Source: Tyto alba
Lineage: Eukaryota > Chordata > Aves > Strigiformes > Tytonidae
DNA: 64,000 nucleotides
Direction of reading: 5' to 3'
Assembly: GCF_018691265.1 (NCBI RefSeq)
Contig: NW_024881328.1
Location: 42,231,015-42,295,014, forward strand
The number at the start of each line of letters is the position of its first letter. Position 1 is the first letter of the stretch. The translations under genes and the position numbers were made by a program. The notes beneath the pieces are model-generated. The model had not been told where the DNA came from, did no database searches, and saw only the letters and a list, made by a program, of their open reading frames with translations. This document shows positions 44,401-56,400 of this stretch, piece by piece.

Positions 44401-47400
44401 CCCCATCAGCAATGAAAGCAAAATGGATGCTTACATCTGCTGTAGTGAATGGGTTGAATATCTTTCTAATGTACTATGAACTTACACCACTTACTACCTT
44501 ACTCTTTCATTGTACTTCGTCATAGGAAGATTTCTTAGACCTAACAGTGGCAGTAAAAGGTGTTGCTGGCTTGGAGGAGGCCCTGTGGAACATGTATGTA
44601 GAAGAAGAGTACTTTGAAAATGAGAACTTGTATCGTTGTGGAGCCTGTGATAAACTTGTTGAAGCTTCAAAGGTAATGTTTTGGTGATTCTCAGTGTTCA
44701 GTTTGCTGACAGGAACTTTGTTTACATTGCTGTGTCTGCTCTCTAACTCCAAGATAAAAACATCTTTAATCAGATGGTTTAACAAAAGGATGACAGAATC
44801 TGACCTGTTTTTTAAACCTCAGCAGCTGTGTCAAGAAAAGCTTGTGTGACTCGTTTCTTGACTTCAGTGTTGTTGCAGTCTTTAATCTAGCCAATGGTGA
44901 ATGGGATGGTGTGTAGTTTCAAGAGTATTACCTCACTCACACACCTCTATGGGCACCTGACTTTGGGCATTTCAGATGATTGGCTAAAAGATAAGCTAGA
45001 ACATGAAGAAAAAATAAGCAGATCCATGTAATTAAGAAAAGCATGGGAATTCTCTCAGGAAGAACCCAAATGGGAGACAAGAATAATGAACACCTGTTGC
45101 TCTGCAGAGGGAAATGGAAACCGTTGATCCAGGTATCGCGTTGTTTCCCTCATGCTGAACACATTCTTGCAGTGATAAATTAACACCTTAGTAGGTGTTT
45201 TCAATATGTTCTGTAGTGCTAGAGCCTTCGGGTGAATATGAATTTATTCACACAAGGAACCATCCAGCTCTTCAGTTGTGTAAGACACATGGTGTGTTTT
45301 CACTGTGTATGCCTGTATCATTTCTGTCTGCCAGCTTGCTTCTGGTATAACTACCATTTCTTTGTGCCCTCTCTGGGTGAGCTTTTCAGCTGCTTGCCAC
45401 ATGCTAAGCCAGTGATTTCCATCCATGGACATCACCAGGAGTTCCCCTCCATCTGAGAGTCCAGGAAGGGGAAGGAGGAGGATAAAAATCCAGGCAGCAG
45501 GCAGACAGCAAAGCCTCAAAGTCATGTTCCTGTGATCAGAGTACAGACTGGAGGAGACTTCCCCTTCAGGCTGTAGCTTGAAGATGCTTTTGAAAGAAGC
45601 CAATGGGCTTATCTATTAAGTTGTGCTGCTTTGTCATAATTTTCTAGTAAACGATTTGCTGCTTTGATCTGTGCTCAGCTGTGGGTGAGAACTGTCGGTT
45701 TTGAGTTGTTTTTTTTTTTAAAATTACTTGTAAAGCCAAATGCGGTGACCCTTTTCCTGTACTGAGTCATTGGAATTCCTCAGTGTTCAACAGAGAACTG
45801 TTGACATTAAGCCTGTGATGGTTATTGAACGTGGTCCCCAGGAGCTCAGGCACATCTGGAGTACTCCTTTGTCTGGCCTGGTTCCCTGCCTTCACTTCTG
45901 GGCACTTTGGGAAAGCTGCAGATGCTTGACACTAGTCCACATTGGTATTCTCCAGAGGAGTTGTGTATGTGATCCTGAGTGCTTTGTTAAATGGTGGTGG
46001 TGCTGGCAACACTGGTCACTGTATGTCAGTGCAGTCTGCAGCATCCTTGTGCTGACAGTTTGTCCCTGTTTGTTGGTTTATGGCAGTTTGGACTGGTTTC
46101 TCTAACACAGAAATTATTCAAATAATCAAATTAAAGACTTTTTATTTTTCTTCTCATCCATCCCCTTAGCCAGGGAAGGGTAGCCCGGTGAGAGCTTTGA
46201 GAGCTGTAGGTCTCTGAATTGCATTTTTCCAGAATCACACAAAGTGCTGTTTGGTTTTCCTCTTTCATGTTGTAAAGTTTTTTTTAAAAAGTTGCTCCTT
46301 TTTTCCTGTTATTCCCACTGTTTTTTATAAAGGGGAAAAAGACATAGACAACTATTAGTGCACTCTGATATATTCTGCCATCTTCACAACAGCAAAACTC
46401 TTTAGATTACTGCAGTGACTCTCTTCTGCAACAGGATGAGTGTAGTCCAAACCTTGCAGCAGCCTTACTGTGGGAGGGAGTGGGTGCAAAGGCAAGCTGA
46501 GGACAAGTGAAGTTAATCAGTGATTTGGGAGTTCAGGAGCATTTGCCAGTGCCTCATGTGGCTTGTTTGAGTTAAACTTTGCTGAGTTCAAGATAATAGT
46601 TGCTCACCTCTCACATGGGGGCAGCGGTGCAGGAAGACAGTGGGAACTCTGAATTTGGGTAAGGAGTCACATAGATGGGGGATGCTGGAGCGTGCATGGA
46701 GACAACCTCGAAAGAAAGGGGCTGTGCTGGATGGTTGCAGCAGGAATGGGAAAGAGGGGTGTTGTGCCAGCACGACTGCTGCCCGTGGCTCTGTGGCCCT
46801 GCCGGCACAATGTGTGTGATCACAGCAGATTAGTGAGTCTCTGCTGGCAGCAAGGGAGGTGCCAGCTGAGCCACTCCAGGCTCTGTGGCAGCATTAGGAA
46901 GGCGGCTGCCTAATGATGTGACCACCTTGCACACACCCAGCCTATTTCAAAGACAAGATGGCCCATACCTACACACTCCATTCCTCCCTCCCTTCAGTAC
47001 TCTGTGGGTCATTGGATGTTATTCTTCCCTCCGTTTTGTCTTGGCCTATAGAGACATTAGTAGTTGAAGAATCTCATGTTATGGAACTTTTATCAAATTC
47101 TAGTGGTGGTACAGTCTGATTTTCACCCTAAACCTGGAAGAACATGAAAAATCCTTTGTCCCCCTAAGCTCTGCAGTGTAGTCTTCACAGCTGATGGAAA
47201 TGGAATACCTAATTCGGGGGGGGTCCTTAACCATATGTGTGCTCCTGTGTTGTGGTTTGAGCCCAGAGGGTAACTGAGCACCATGCAGCCACTTGCCTGC
47301 GCCTTCCTCCTCAGGAATGGGAAGGAGAAAATAAAGCAAAAAGATCAGTAATCAAGATAAGGACAGGGAGGGATGACTCACCCGTTATGGTCACAGGCAA

Positions 47401-50400
47401 AAGACAGACTCATTAGGGGAAGAAAAAGAACATCAATTTAATTCAAACACTAACAACACTTAACAAGTGCAGTAAAACAGGGAGAAGTATAACCACATCT
47501 TAAAAACACCTTCCTTCCACCCCTCCCATCTTCCTGGCCTCAGCTTTGCTCTTGGCTTCTCTCCCTCCTCCCCCCAGCCCGAGCAGCACAGTGGGGCAGG
47601 GGATGTGGGTTGTGGTCAGTTCATCACCCGTTGCCTCTGCTGCCTTTCTCCTCAGAGGGAGGACGACTCATATTCTTCCCCTGATCCAGCGTGGTGTCCC
47701 TCATGGGAGACAGTCTTCCATGAACTTCTACATGAGTCCTTCCCACAGACTGCAGCTCTTTTCCCAGGCTGCTCCAGCGTAGGGCCCTCCTGCATGTTGC
47801 AGTCCTCCGAGTGCCAAACTACAACAGCGGGGGCTTCCCTCAGAGTCCTGGCTTCCTTTGGGTGCAGCTACCTGCTCGGGCATGGGGTCTTCTGCAGACT
47901 GCAGGTTGGCATCTGCTCTGCTGGTGACCTCCTCCATGGGTGGCAGGGCACAGCCTGCCCTCTCACCACGGGCTGTAGGGGAGGGTCTCCGTTCTGGCAT
48001 ATTTCCCCACCTCCTCGTCTTCCTTTTCTTTCACTGACCTCAGTGTTTGCAGAGGTGTTTCCCTCACAATTCTTCACAACACCAACTCTTCCTCCTAGGT
48101 TCCTTCTTAAAAATGTTATCGCAAAGGTACAGTCACTTGCTAATTGGCTTGGCCTCGGTGCAGAGATGGGTCTGAGTTGGAGCTGGGGAAGCTTTGAGAA
48201 GCTTCTCACACTCCCCCCTGCTACCAAAACACCCCAACACATCCTAGGAGTTTCTGTTACGGCTCTGCAAATGGAGAGTTGCATGGAGACATTGGAAAGA
48301 CTCAGAAGGGTGTCCAGTGTATCGATGTTTAAATTCAGAGTTGCTGTAAGAGGCTTCATTCTGCTTCACACCAAGTTGTTTGATCTTGATTAGTATTCTC
48401 CCTTAATAAGATGGATTGTTAGCTTTCCTGTCTTAAAGGTCCTCTCTTGTATAAATGAGGGAGACTTTAACCCTTGCTTGGTGGTTCTGTGGCTGGCTGT
48501 AGGGTCTTCTAGGATAAACCTACCCCTGCTGCTCAGGCACAACACTGTGCTCATTTACTGTAGCCCACAGATCTTGGTCAAGGCCCTTTTCTTTAAGCAG
48601 CCTGGCAGATCTTAAGCAAAATGCTACTGTGATATATTTTGGTGACATTTTTCAGACCGTTTCTGTTGTATTCCGAGGCAGCCCAGCAGTCACTCAGCAG
48701 CAGGCTACAAAATACATGTGGGAGTAATCACTTTTTATGGACAATATACACCTGCCAGAGCTAGTTATGTTACAGATAGGACCAGTTCTGACTTCTGCAT
48801 TTGAAAGTACTGTGCCTCTATGAGTCCTGACCCATTCTTGGCGCTACACAACCCCCGAGGACTGACAGACTCCTCAAAGGTCATTGAAATAAATCTCAGG
48901 TGATGTACAAATGCTGGAGGAGATGACTAGGAGGGGTCAGCAGAGTAATAGCCCCAGCCTCAGTTGAGGTCCTTTCCTTGGAGCAGAAACAAGCAAGTAG
49001 GCTACATTTGTAGTTTGAGCTTCATTTACAGCTATTTTATTTTTTTTCTGGGTGGTTTCAAGGCCTGTGCCAGGTGCTGAGCACCACACTGTTCATCTGA
49101 GAATGGCAAAGTTACTACGTATTGCTTTTGAGAGTGCTTTTTCCTCTGGGCTCTCAGGGCCTGGGTGAGTCTGGTGGTGGCAAGTGTTCTGCAAGGGGCT
49201 GAGAGCAGAGTTGCTGGGAAGATGCTGTACAGTCTGACTTCACATGTAAGCACGGATCCAGGGGTTGGAAGTGGTTGCTTCTTAGTATAAAATGCAAGAA
49301 AATCCTCTCACAAAGAACATGAGGGCTATGGGAATGTGATTACTGACTAGAATTTCAGCCAATGTCCTCCTTTGTTTTCTGTAGCAGGATAAAATATGGG
49401 ACTGGTGATCACTGTTCAATGAAGACGTAGGGCTTAACAGAGTGGAAAGATCTTGATTACTTTTAGGATGTCTAGTTGGTAGGGAAATTGAGAATTAGGG
49501 TAGAAATTTCAAAAATGAAGACACTGATCGTGTCTGCCTGGTTGTAATGAAGCTTTGTTGGAAACTAAAGAGTTGGCCATAGCAAGGTAGAAACACTATT
49601 CTATATAACTTTGTGCTTACAACTTTTTTTTTTTTTAAATCATTTTACAGTCTGCTAAACTACGGAAGTTGCCACCCTTTCTCACCATTTCTCTCCTGAG
49701 ATTTAACTTTGACTTTGAGAAGTGTGAACGATACAAGGAAACGAGCTGCTATACATTCCCTATCCAGATAAATCTGAGGCCTTTTTGTGAACAGGTTTGT
49801 ACTGTTACATTTTTTTAAAGTTTCTATATACTCAGCAGAGAACCAATGTCTCAAGTAGAAGTTTTATTTTGCATTTTGCCAGGGCAAGGTATTCAAGAAA
49901 CTTTATGGGGTTCTCCTCTGTTCCCAGTTCCAAATTTTTAGAATTCCAATTTGTTTCTGAAAGACTACTGTCTAAGTGGGTGGAGAATATCTGTAGCTAT
50001 ACAAGAGGAAAGGGTGTAATAATGACATAAAACTTAATCTGCCATTTGGCTGAGAGGAAGATTATCATCTGGAAATGGAAATCTATTTTTATATTGTTAT
50101 TGTCTGATAACTTTATGTATAAATTTAGCTATATATGTTTTATGTGCCTGTAGTTATTTCACTTTTCTTGGGAATCTCTTTGCATTCATGTATATGTATT
50201 TTGATTATAAACTGAGCTATACTAGTGCTTGATGCTGATTTTTGATCCTTAAAATATATAAAGAATATACTCACTAGAGGCACTGCTATTAAAAAAGACA
50301 TGTTTCTTACTGAAATATTGAAATACAAGCTTGGAAATTTCTCAGTGTTTGCATTTGAGGAAGCCTTTTTTTTCAGTTGGTTTGTGTATATAGATATGTT

Positions 50401-53400
50401 GTTTGTTTTTTCTCTAGTCTTTTAAACAAAATAAGCCTGGTTGAACAAACAGGTTGAACTGTTCTATTATCTGCATCGATATTTCATTATTTTAAATTTT
50501 GAATTTTCAATATTGTTCAGAAACATGCTTAAAAACTTGCTTAATAAGCCTGTGCCTTCGCCTGTGGTTTGTGTCGGTCCATAGTTGTGTTCCCCAGCAC
50601 TGAAAAGCCATTTCAGTCTCTGCATGTGCGAATGCACACTGAGAAATATCTGAAGCTATGCTGATGGTGTAAAACTGTCCTTGTGTGAAAGACTTACTGA
50701 TATATATTATTGTTACTATTGTTGTTTTTCTTTTTAAAGACTGAAATGGATGATTCAGAGTACATGTATGAGCTCTTCTCTGTTATTATACATAAAGGTG
50801 GCTGCTATGGAGGACACTATCATGTTTATATCAGAGATGTGGATGAATTAGGAAACTGGCAATTACAAGTAAGTCCTAAAGGTTTTTCTTCCTTGCTTGA
50901 TCTCATTTTTTCAGAAAAGTATCAAGAGCCTAGTAGATGACATGTATATCCAAACTAATGAATATTTTAGTGAGGCATTTGGTCTCTTACCTCACTGAGA
51001 AGGCTAGTTTTCCACAGTTTGTGATTGCTATCAAAATTTTGTAGCAAATTTTAACTTTCCAATCTGCTGTGTTATCTGATGTTACTGGGCTTACTTTTTC
51101 TTTCCCAAAGGAATTAATATCTTTGCTCGAGACTAGCACAGTCATTTTAGTGGATGACCCTGGCTGGCTGTAAACAACACAAATGCCTTTTCTGTTAAAA
51201 AAACCTGATAGTGGATATTCTGTATGGCAATGTACAGGCCGTAGCAGGTGACAGAGGCAGTTTATCAGAACTTCCTTCACACTTCTAAATTGTGCATGCT
51301 AATGTTAGTACAGACTATAACAGGAAACTGCTAGTTGTGTGTGAAACTGCAGTATTGTGAGTCTCTTATTTTTCTTACACAGGAAGAAGAGGATAGGCTG
51401 ATTGAAGATGAGGCTTTAAGAGATACTGAAAATGCCAAAGTAGTAGAAAATCCATTGGTGGTGCTGAAAGGGATTTTATCAGAGGTATGGTATGTAAGGA
51501 GTTTCTTGCTTTGATTTTGATGAACCCAGAGGAAGGGGTTAGTGTATGCAAGAATGGGCAGGCTTAAGTGTATGGAACTCTTCTGAACTTACTGTGAAGC
51601 TGATAAAACTTGTAACTTAACCTGACTTTAATAGTGCCTCTTCATACAGAAAACGGCCCTTTGGGTATTTCTTAAGTTGCTTATCTAACCTGTTGCAAAA
51701 TGTGACGTTACATTAGCTTATTAATAAACGGGAATGATTTAAGCACTTCAGAATTGGCTTCTTTGTGTTGATCCCTTGACGTTTATAGCCTTCGTTATCC
51801 TAGTTTTTAATTTCTCTTTAGGAAGAATCTAAACAAATTCCTGTGGATCAGCTAGGGCAGAAATTGTTGGAGAAAAAAGGGGTGTCTTGGAATAAGAAAT
51901 ACCGAAAACAATATGGAGCATTGCGAAAGGTAATATGCATGTATGTTAATTTTGGTTTTTTACTGTAAAGATAACTTTACATTTATATTCCTATTGAACA
52001 GTCAGTAGGATGGTAATTGAAAATACTGATCCTTGGACTAGCAAGACAGAGCATGTGTAAGAGAGGTTTATGAGATAAAATTAGTAGACTGGGGAACACA
52101 AACAAGGTTCTCAAGGGATCGTCTGCCTGAAAGCTTGTGTATTTTTTTTTTTATGTTGCATCTATATGGCTGGCCTATAAAAGAATTAACCTTACCTGCT
52201 GAATCTTGTTTCACTTGTGTCTGTGGATGAAACTGCAACAACACTACTACTACTGCTTGATCATATAAGCACTGATGAGAGTTGAAGAAATACAGTACCT
52301 CTTCACAGTTATAACAAAAATGAGGGTTTGAAAAAGTATGCCACTTTTTGGTTGATCAGGGCATGTCCATAAAATTAACACTTCCAGTAAAATCTTGTTT
52401 GTCAAGTTGATTATTGTATTTTCTAATGTTTTAAGGAAAGTACTTTAGCATTTGTGTTACAGACAGGTGGAAAATTCGTGTTTGACTGTTTTTTGCATAG
52501 AACCAACAATGCAGTTTTCACAATAATTATTTAAAGTAGTTGTGAAATCTGAATGTGACTCTTACGCAGAGGTAGGTGCTTTTCTGACTCTGACATTTCA
52601 AGGTTTGAGTGTTGACTGAACTAAAGCTGACTTTTCAAAAGTCCTGGATCTATACCAAAAGCACATTGATCAATGCAGGACTTGCCTTACTGAAATAACT
52701 AAATTATTTTACAATTTTTGAAGTATCAAGTGAAGTTTTGATTATGATTGAAACTGAAATTCAGATTTTGGGGGCTTGGTTTTGGTTTTTGTTGTTTTTG
52801 TGGTTTTTGGTTTTTTTTTTTTTTTTTTTTGAGGGGTTGGATGTTTCTTTTTCAGTTTTGTGAGGGGGTGGAAGGATGGTTGGTGTGCACACCCTGCACT
52901 GCCTCATCCCTCAAGAGCCATGATTCTGTTTTGTGTCATCTGGACACCAGGCTTGTTTGAAGGATTTGCATACTACTAAAAGGAGAGTAGAGAACAGCGT
53001 GGGTAAGCTGGGCAAAACAAAACGACTAGGTTTTAAGTTCTTGAAGTACCACAGTGGACTGTGTTAATTTGGGTAAGGTACAACTCAGCAGACCAGAGTT
53101 GAGTTCAAGATCCCTGGCTGGTAAATACAGGAGGGATCAATTCTGCAGAGACCAGGGAGCAGAAAGTACTGGTGTTAGAGGGCTAAACTAGTTGGGATGG
53201 TACTCTGTGTGTCTGATAAAGCAGAAGCTTTTGGATTGCCTGTAAAGCATCACTCCCTATGCTGCCTTCCCAGGGACAGAGAGTATGCACTTGTGAGAAA
53301 TATTTTAAAAGGACTCTAGTGTCTCAGGCAATCCTTGAAATTCAGGAGTTGGTCTGATCTGTTTGTTAGAGATGCATGAATGTCAAAACCAATTCTTTTT

Positions 53401-56400
53401 CAATTTCTTGTTACATAAGAAATCAAGCCAACAACAGCATACACAAGGTTAGGCAGATAAGTGGTGATAGGAAAATTACATTTTTCTATCTAAACTGAGG
53501 AAATACATGAGGAAACATCATAAAACCAAGTCTGAAGGAATGAGGTTTGTGTATCAATCTGAAAATGATTCAGGTGAAGTAGCTAATGCAGTCTGCTATA
53601 TTTAAAAGCCTGTATCTACTTCATCTTGTCCTTGCTTTCCTTTCAGTATTTGCAGAATCATCCACAGATATTTCAGTTCAGTCCTGATGAAAATAAGGTT
53701 GGTCTGAAGGAAAAACACAAGCTCCCGTTTAAGTCAGATTCTCAAGGACATGATCTCCAAAGCCTTCCTCAGAAGAATGATGTCCAGTGGAATTCAGAAA
53801 AAAACCCAACAGGGCTACGGGACAGTTCTGCTGGTTGCCATTGGTTTGATCTGAATGATTCAAAAGTCCAGCCAATCAAGGAGAAGGATATTGAGAAACA
53901 ATTTCAGGGTAAAGAGAGTGCCTACATGCTGTTTTATCGGAAATCTCAGTTAAAAAGACCGCCTGAAGGTACACAAAGCTCATCTTGATATTCTGGGGGC
54001 TTCATTGGCAGTTTGTTTTCTGGAGAGCAAAGGCTGTTGGACATTTCTGTCCTTCCAAGAACTGAAGGTAGAGTTTTACTTTTAGTCATCATTTGGAAGA
54101 AGCATTAACTGAAGGTACACTGAGGTTACCTCAGAGGAAGTAGTGACCAGTTAGTTGGCTATAGCTGACACTAACTTTCTTCTAGTATGCTTCACAAATA
54201 CTAGCAGAACATCTCCTGAGACAAATCAAGTTATTGCTAACAGCATTTGTGTATCAGTTTCCCGTAGGGAAGATTGATGGGATGAAGTAAAAGCACTTGT
54301 TTGTTCTTTGTATCATCTTGCAGTTTAATTTTCTCTATTACAAAAGGATGCAACAGTATTGCTCTGAATTTTCAATGATTACCGTACTGTAATGTCTCAT
54401 CTTGATCACTTTTCTTGTTTGCCAAAACACATTTTAAGCAGCTGAGGCCAAACTAGCCTATATTATTTGTTGCAGCGCGAGGAAATCCAAGGTACCAAAT
54501 TCCTGAACACCTTCTGAATGAAATGAATGCTGCTAATACTGAGCTGCAAAAAAAGAGGTATATTAATGTAACTGTACCAATCTCTTAAACAGCATTCTTA
54601 ATCTGCACATCTCCAAAGTGATTTAAGATGAAAGAAACGCCTTGAGTAGAGCCAGATACTAAAATGATTCAGTGTCATAGGGGTTAACTGAGGAATACAA
54701 CTTGTGTGTTCAGATTCTGCCTTGTACTGGTTCCCTGCCTCCCTGCTAGGCATTCTACAGAATTTCAAGGGAAACTTACAGTTTAAGATTATACCAGTTT
54801 TTTGGGAAAATCAATGCAATTCTGGAAGGAGAATGGAATACGTGATCTCAATTATGTTTGTAGGGGGAGTTCTCCATTGAGAGAAGGGGGGAATGACTTG
54901 CTTCACTGTGAAACAGCAGGTAAACGATACCCGTTGCCAGAAATGTAGAGGAAAGAGCTAGTGGTATTCAGGCTGGTTGAAACTTTTCTTTCTGTTGAGG
55001 AACACAAGGAACTGATGATATGCCTGAATCACAGTTAAGCTATTAAAAATATAGACGCATACAAGAGACACAAGTCTTGCTTGATATCTCTATACTGTGT
55101 AAATTTCCCTCCATTAATTTTTAAGTGTCATATTTGCTGCTACATTTAGCTAATAGAACTGGGTACAGGTATAAAGGAGAAAGGCACAGCTGTATCTGTC
55201 CTGACTCAGTTTCCCTGCAGTTTTTCTGTCTCTGCATTTCAACAGAGTACTGATCTGGAACACAACCTGAAAAAACCTACAGTGTCCATATTCCTAAAGA
55301 TGAAGTTTGTCATTCTGTGTAGAAAGGTAGAAGCAAGGTATAGAAGCGTGCAGAAGGTACTATTAGAGTGCTTACGTGGCGGATGTCTACGCTAGCTCTG
55401 TATTGTACAACATATAAATCACTGTCATCTTGGAACACCTCTTTGCATACCCCCTTGATGGAGGGGGGAATGTGACAGTGAACGTAGCCATGAGGGTATC
55501 AGTTCCAGCACAACTGCACAGCAGAAGCATCTCTGAGATACGCTAGGCGTTTGCGGGTGTTAAATTCACCGGTTTATTATTGTGTTATTCTTTCAAAGAG
55601 CGGAATGTGACTCGGCAAACAATGGCATTGATGTACATCTCCATTTGAGCTCATGTTACAAATTTCACAATGGGGCTTTGCATCCTTCTCTTACTTGGAA
55701 AGAGAGTGTTGTGGATTTGACTATTGATAGAAGAAAAACGCTAGCAGACCTTCGACAATCAGTGTTCCAGGTATTTGCTATAATAAATGAACTCAAACAC
55801 TTCGTTTTTACTTGAGCCACGACAACATTTACAGATGTATTTATGCTGCAATTTTTATCTCAGTGACAAATTTTTGAAAGTAAATGTAGTTTTAGGGTGC
55901 TAAAAACTGTGTGGGTTTACACATACGGAAGCACCGGTTTGAGGTCTGTTATCAGAAGAAGCCATGAAATTGCTGAAACTTTAACTATGTAGACTTTAAA
56001 CCTCTCCTAAGCTAATTATTTATATTTGGGCACATGTACATGGGCATGGATTGACACTTGGCAGAACTCAAGGCTTATTCTTAACATTTCAGCTGGTGAA
56101 CAGATTTGTCTTTGACTTTTCAAGGAGCTAGCTGGCCTTAACAGGAAATAGTCAGAGTAGTTTAAGAAAAAAGAAAATGAGTTAAAAGAAATATTTAGCT
56201 TAACTATTTAATGTGGTATCTTTGCATTTATTCTCTGCTATGTTAAAGGAATGTGACAGTTTGTAAGATGCTTCTTCATAGATATCTAAATCAAAGCTAA
56301 CTTAGCATCAGGAAACACTGTATGCTTTCCCTGTACCTCACAGCCTTTGGTTAGTGGCCCATTGAAACTTTATTTTCATCTATCTGGTAACTAGCTGGAA

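Larger units (their letters stand above)
44673..49650 (+). other. USP40 intron 6, enriched in inserted sequence
   Basis: At 5 kb this is the largest coding-region intron seen. It contains the segmental duplication of the UGT1A exon H region (45255-46914), a solo LTR (47248-48241) and another UGT1A first-exon scrap (49279-49366), all listed separately. The remaining parts show nothing recognisable. Confidence 0.85.

Noticed and set aside
47605..48393. 262-codon plus-strand open frame
   Set aside because: It falls mostly inside the solo LTR. Other frames there are equally open and no retroviral protein motif is visible.
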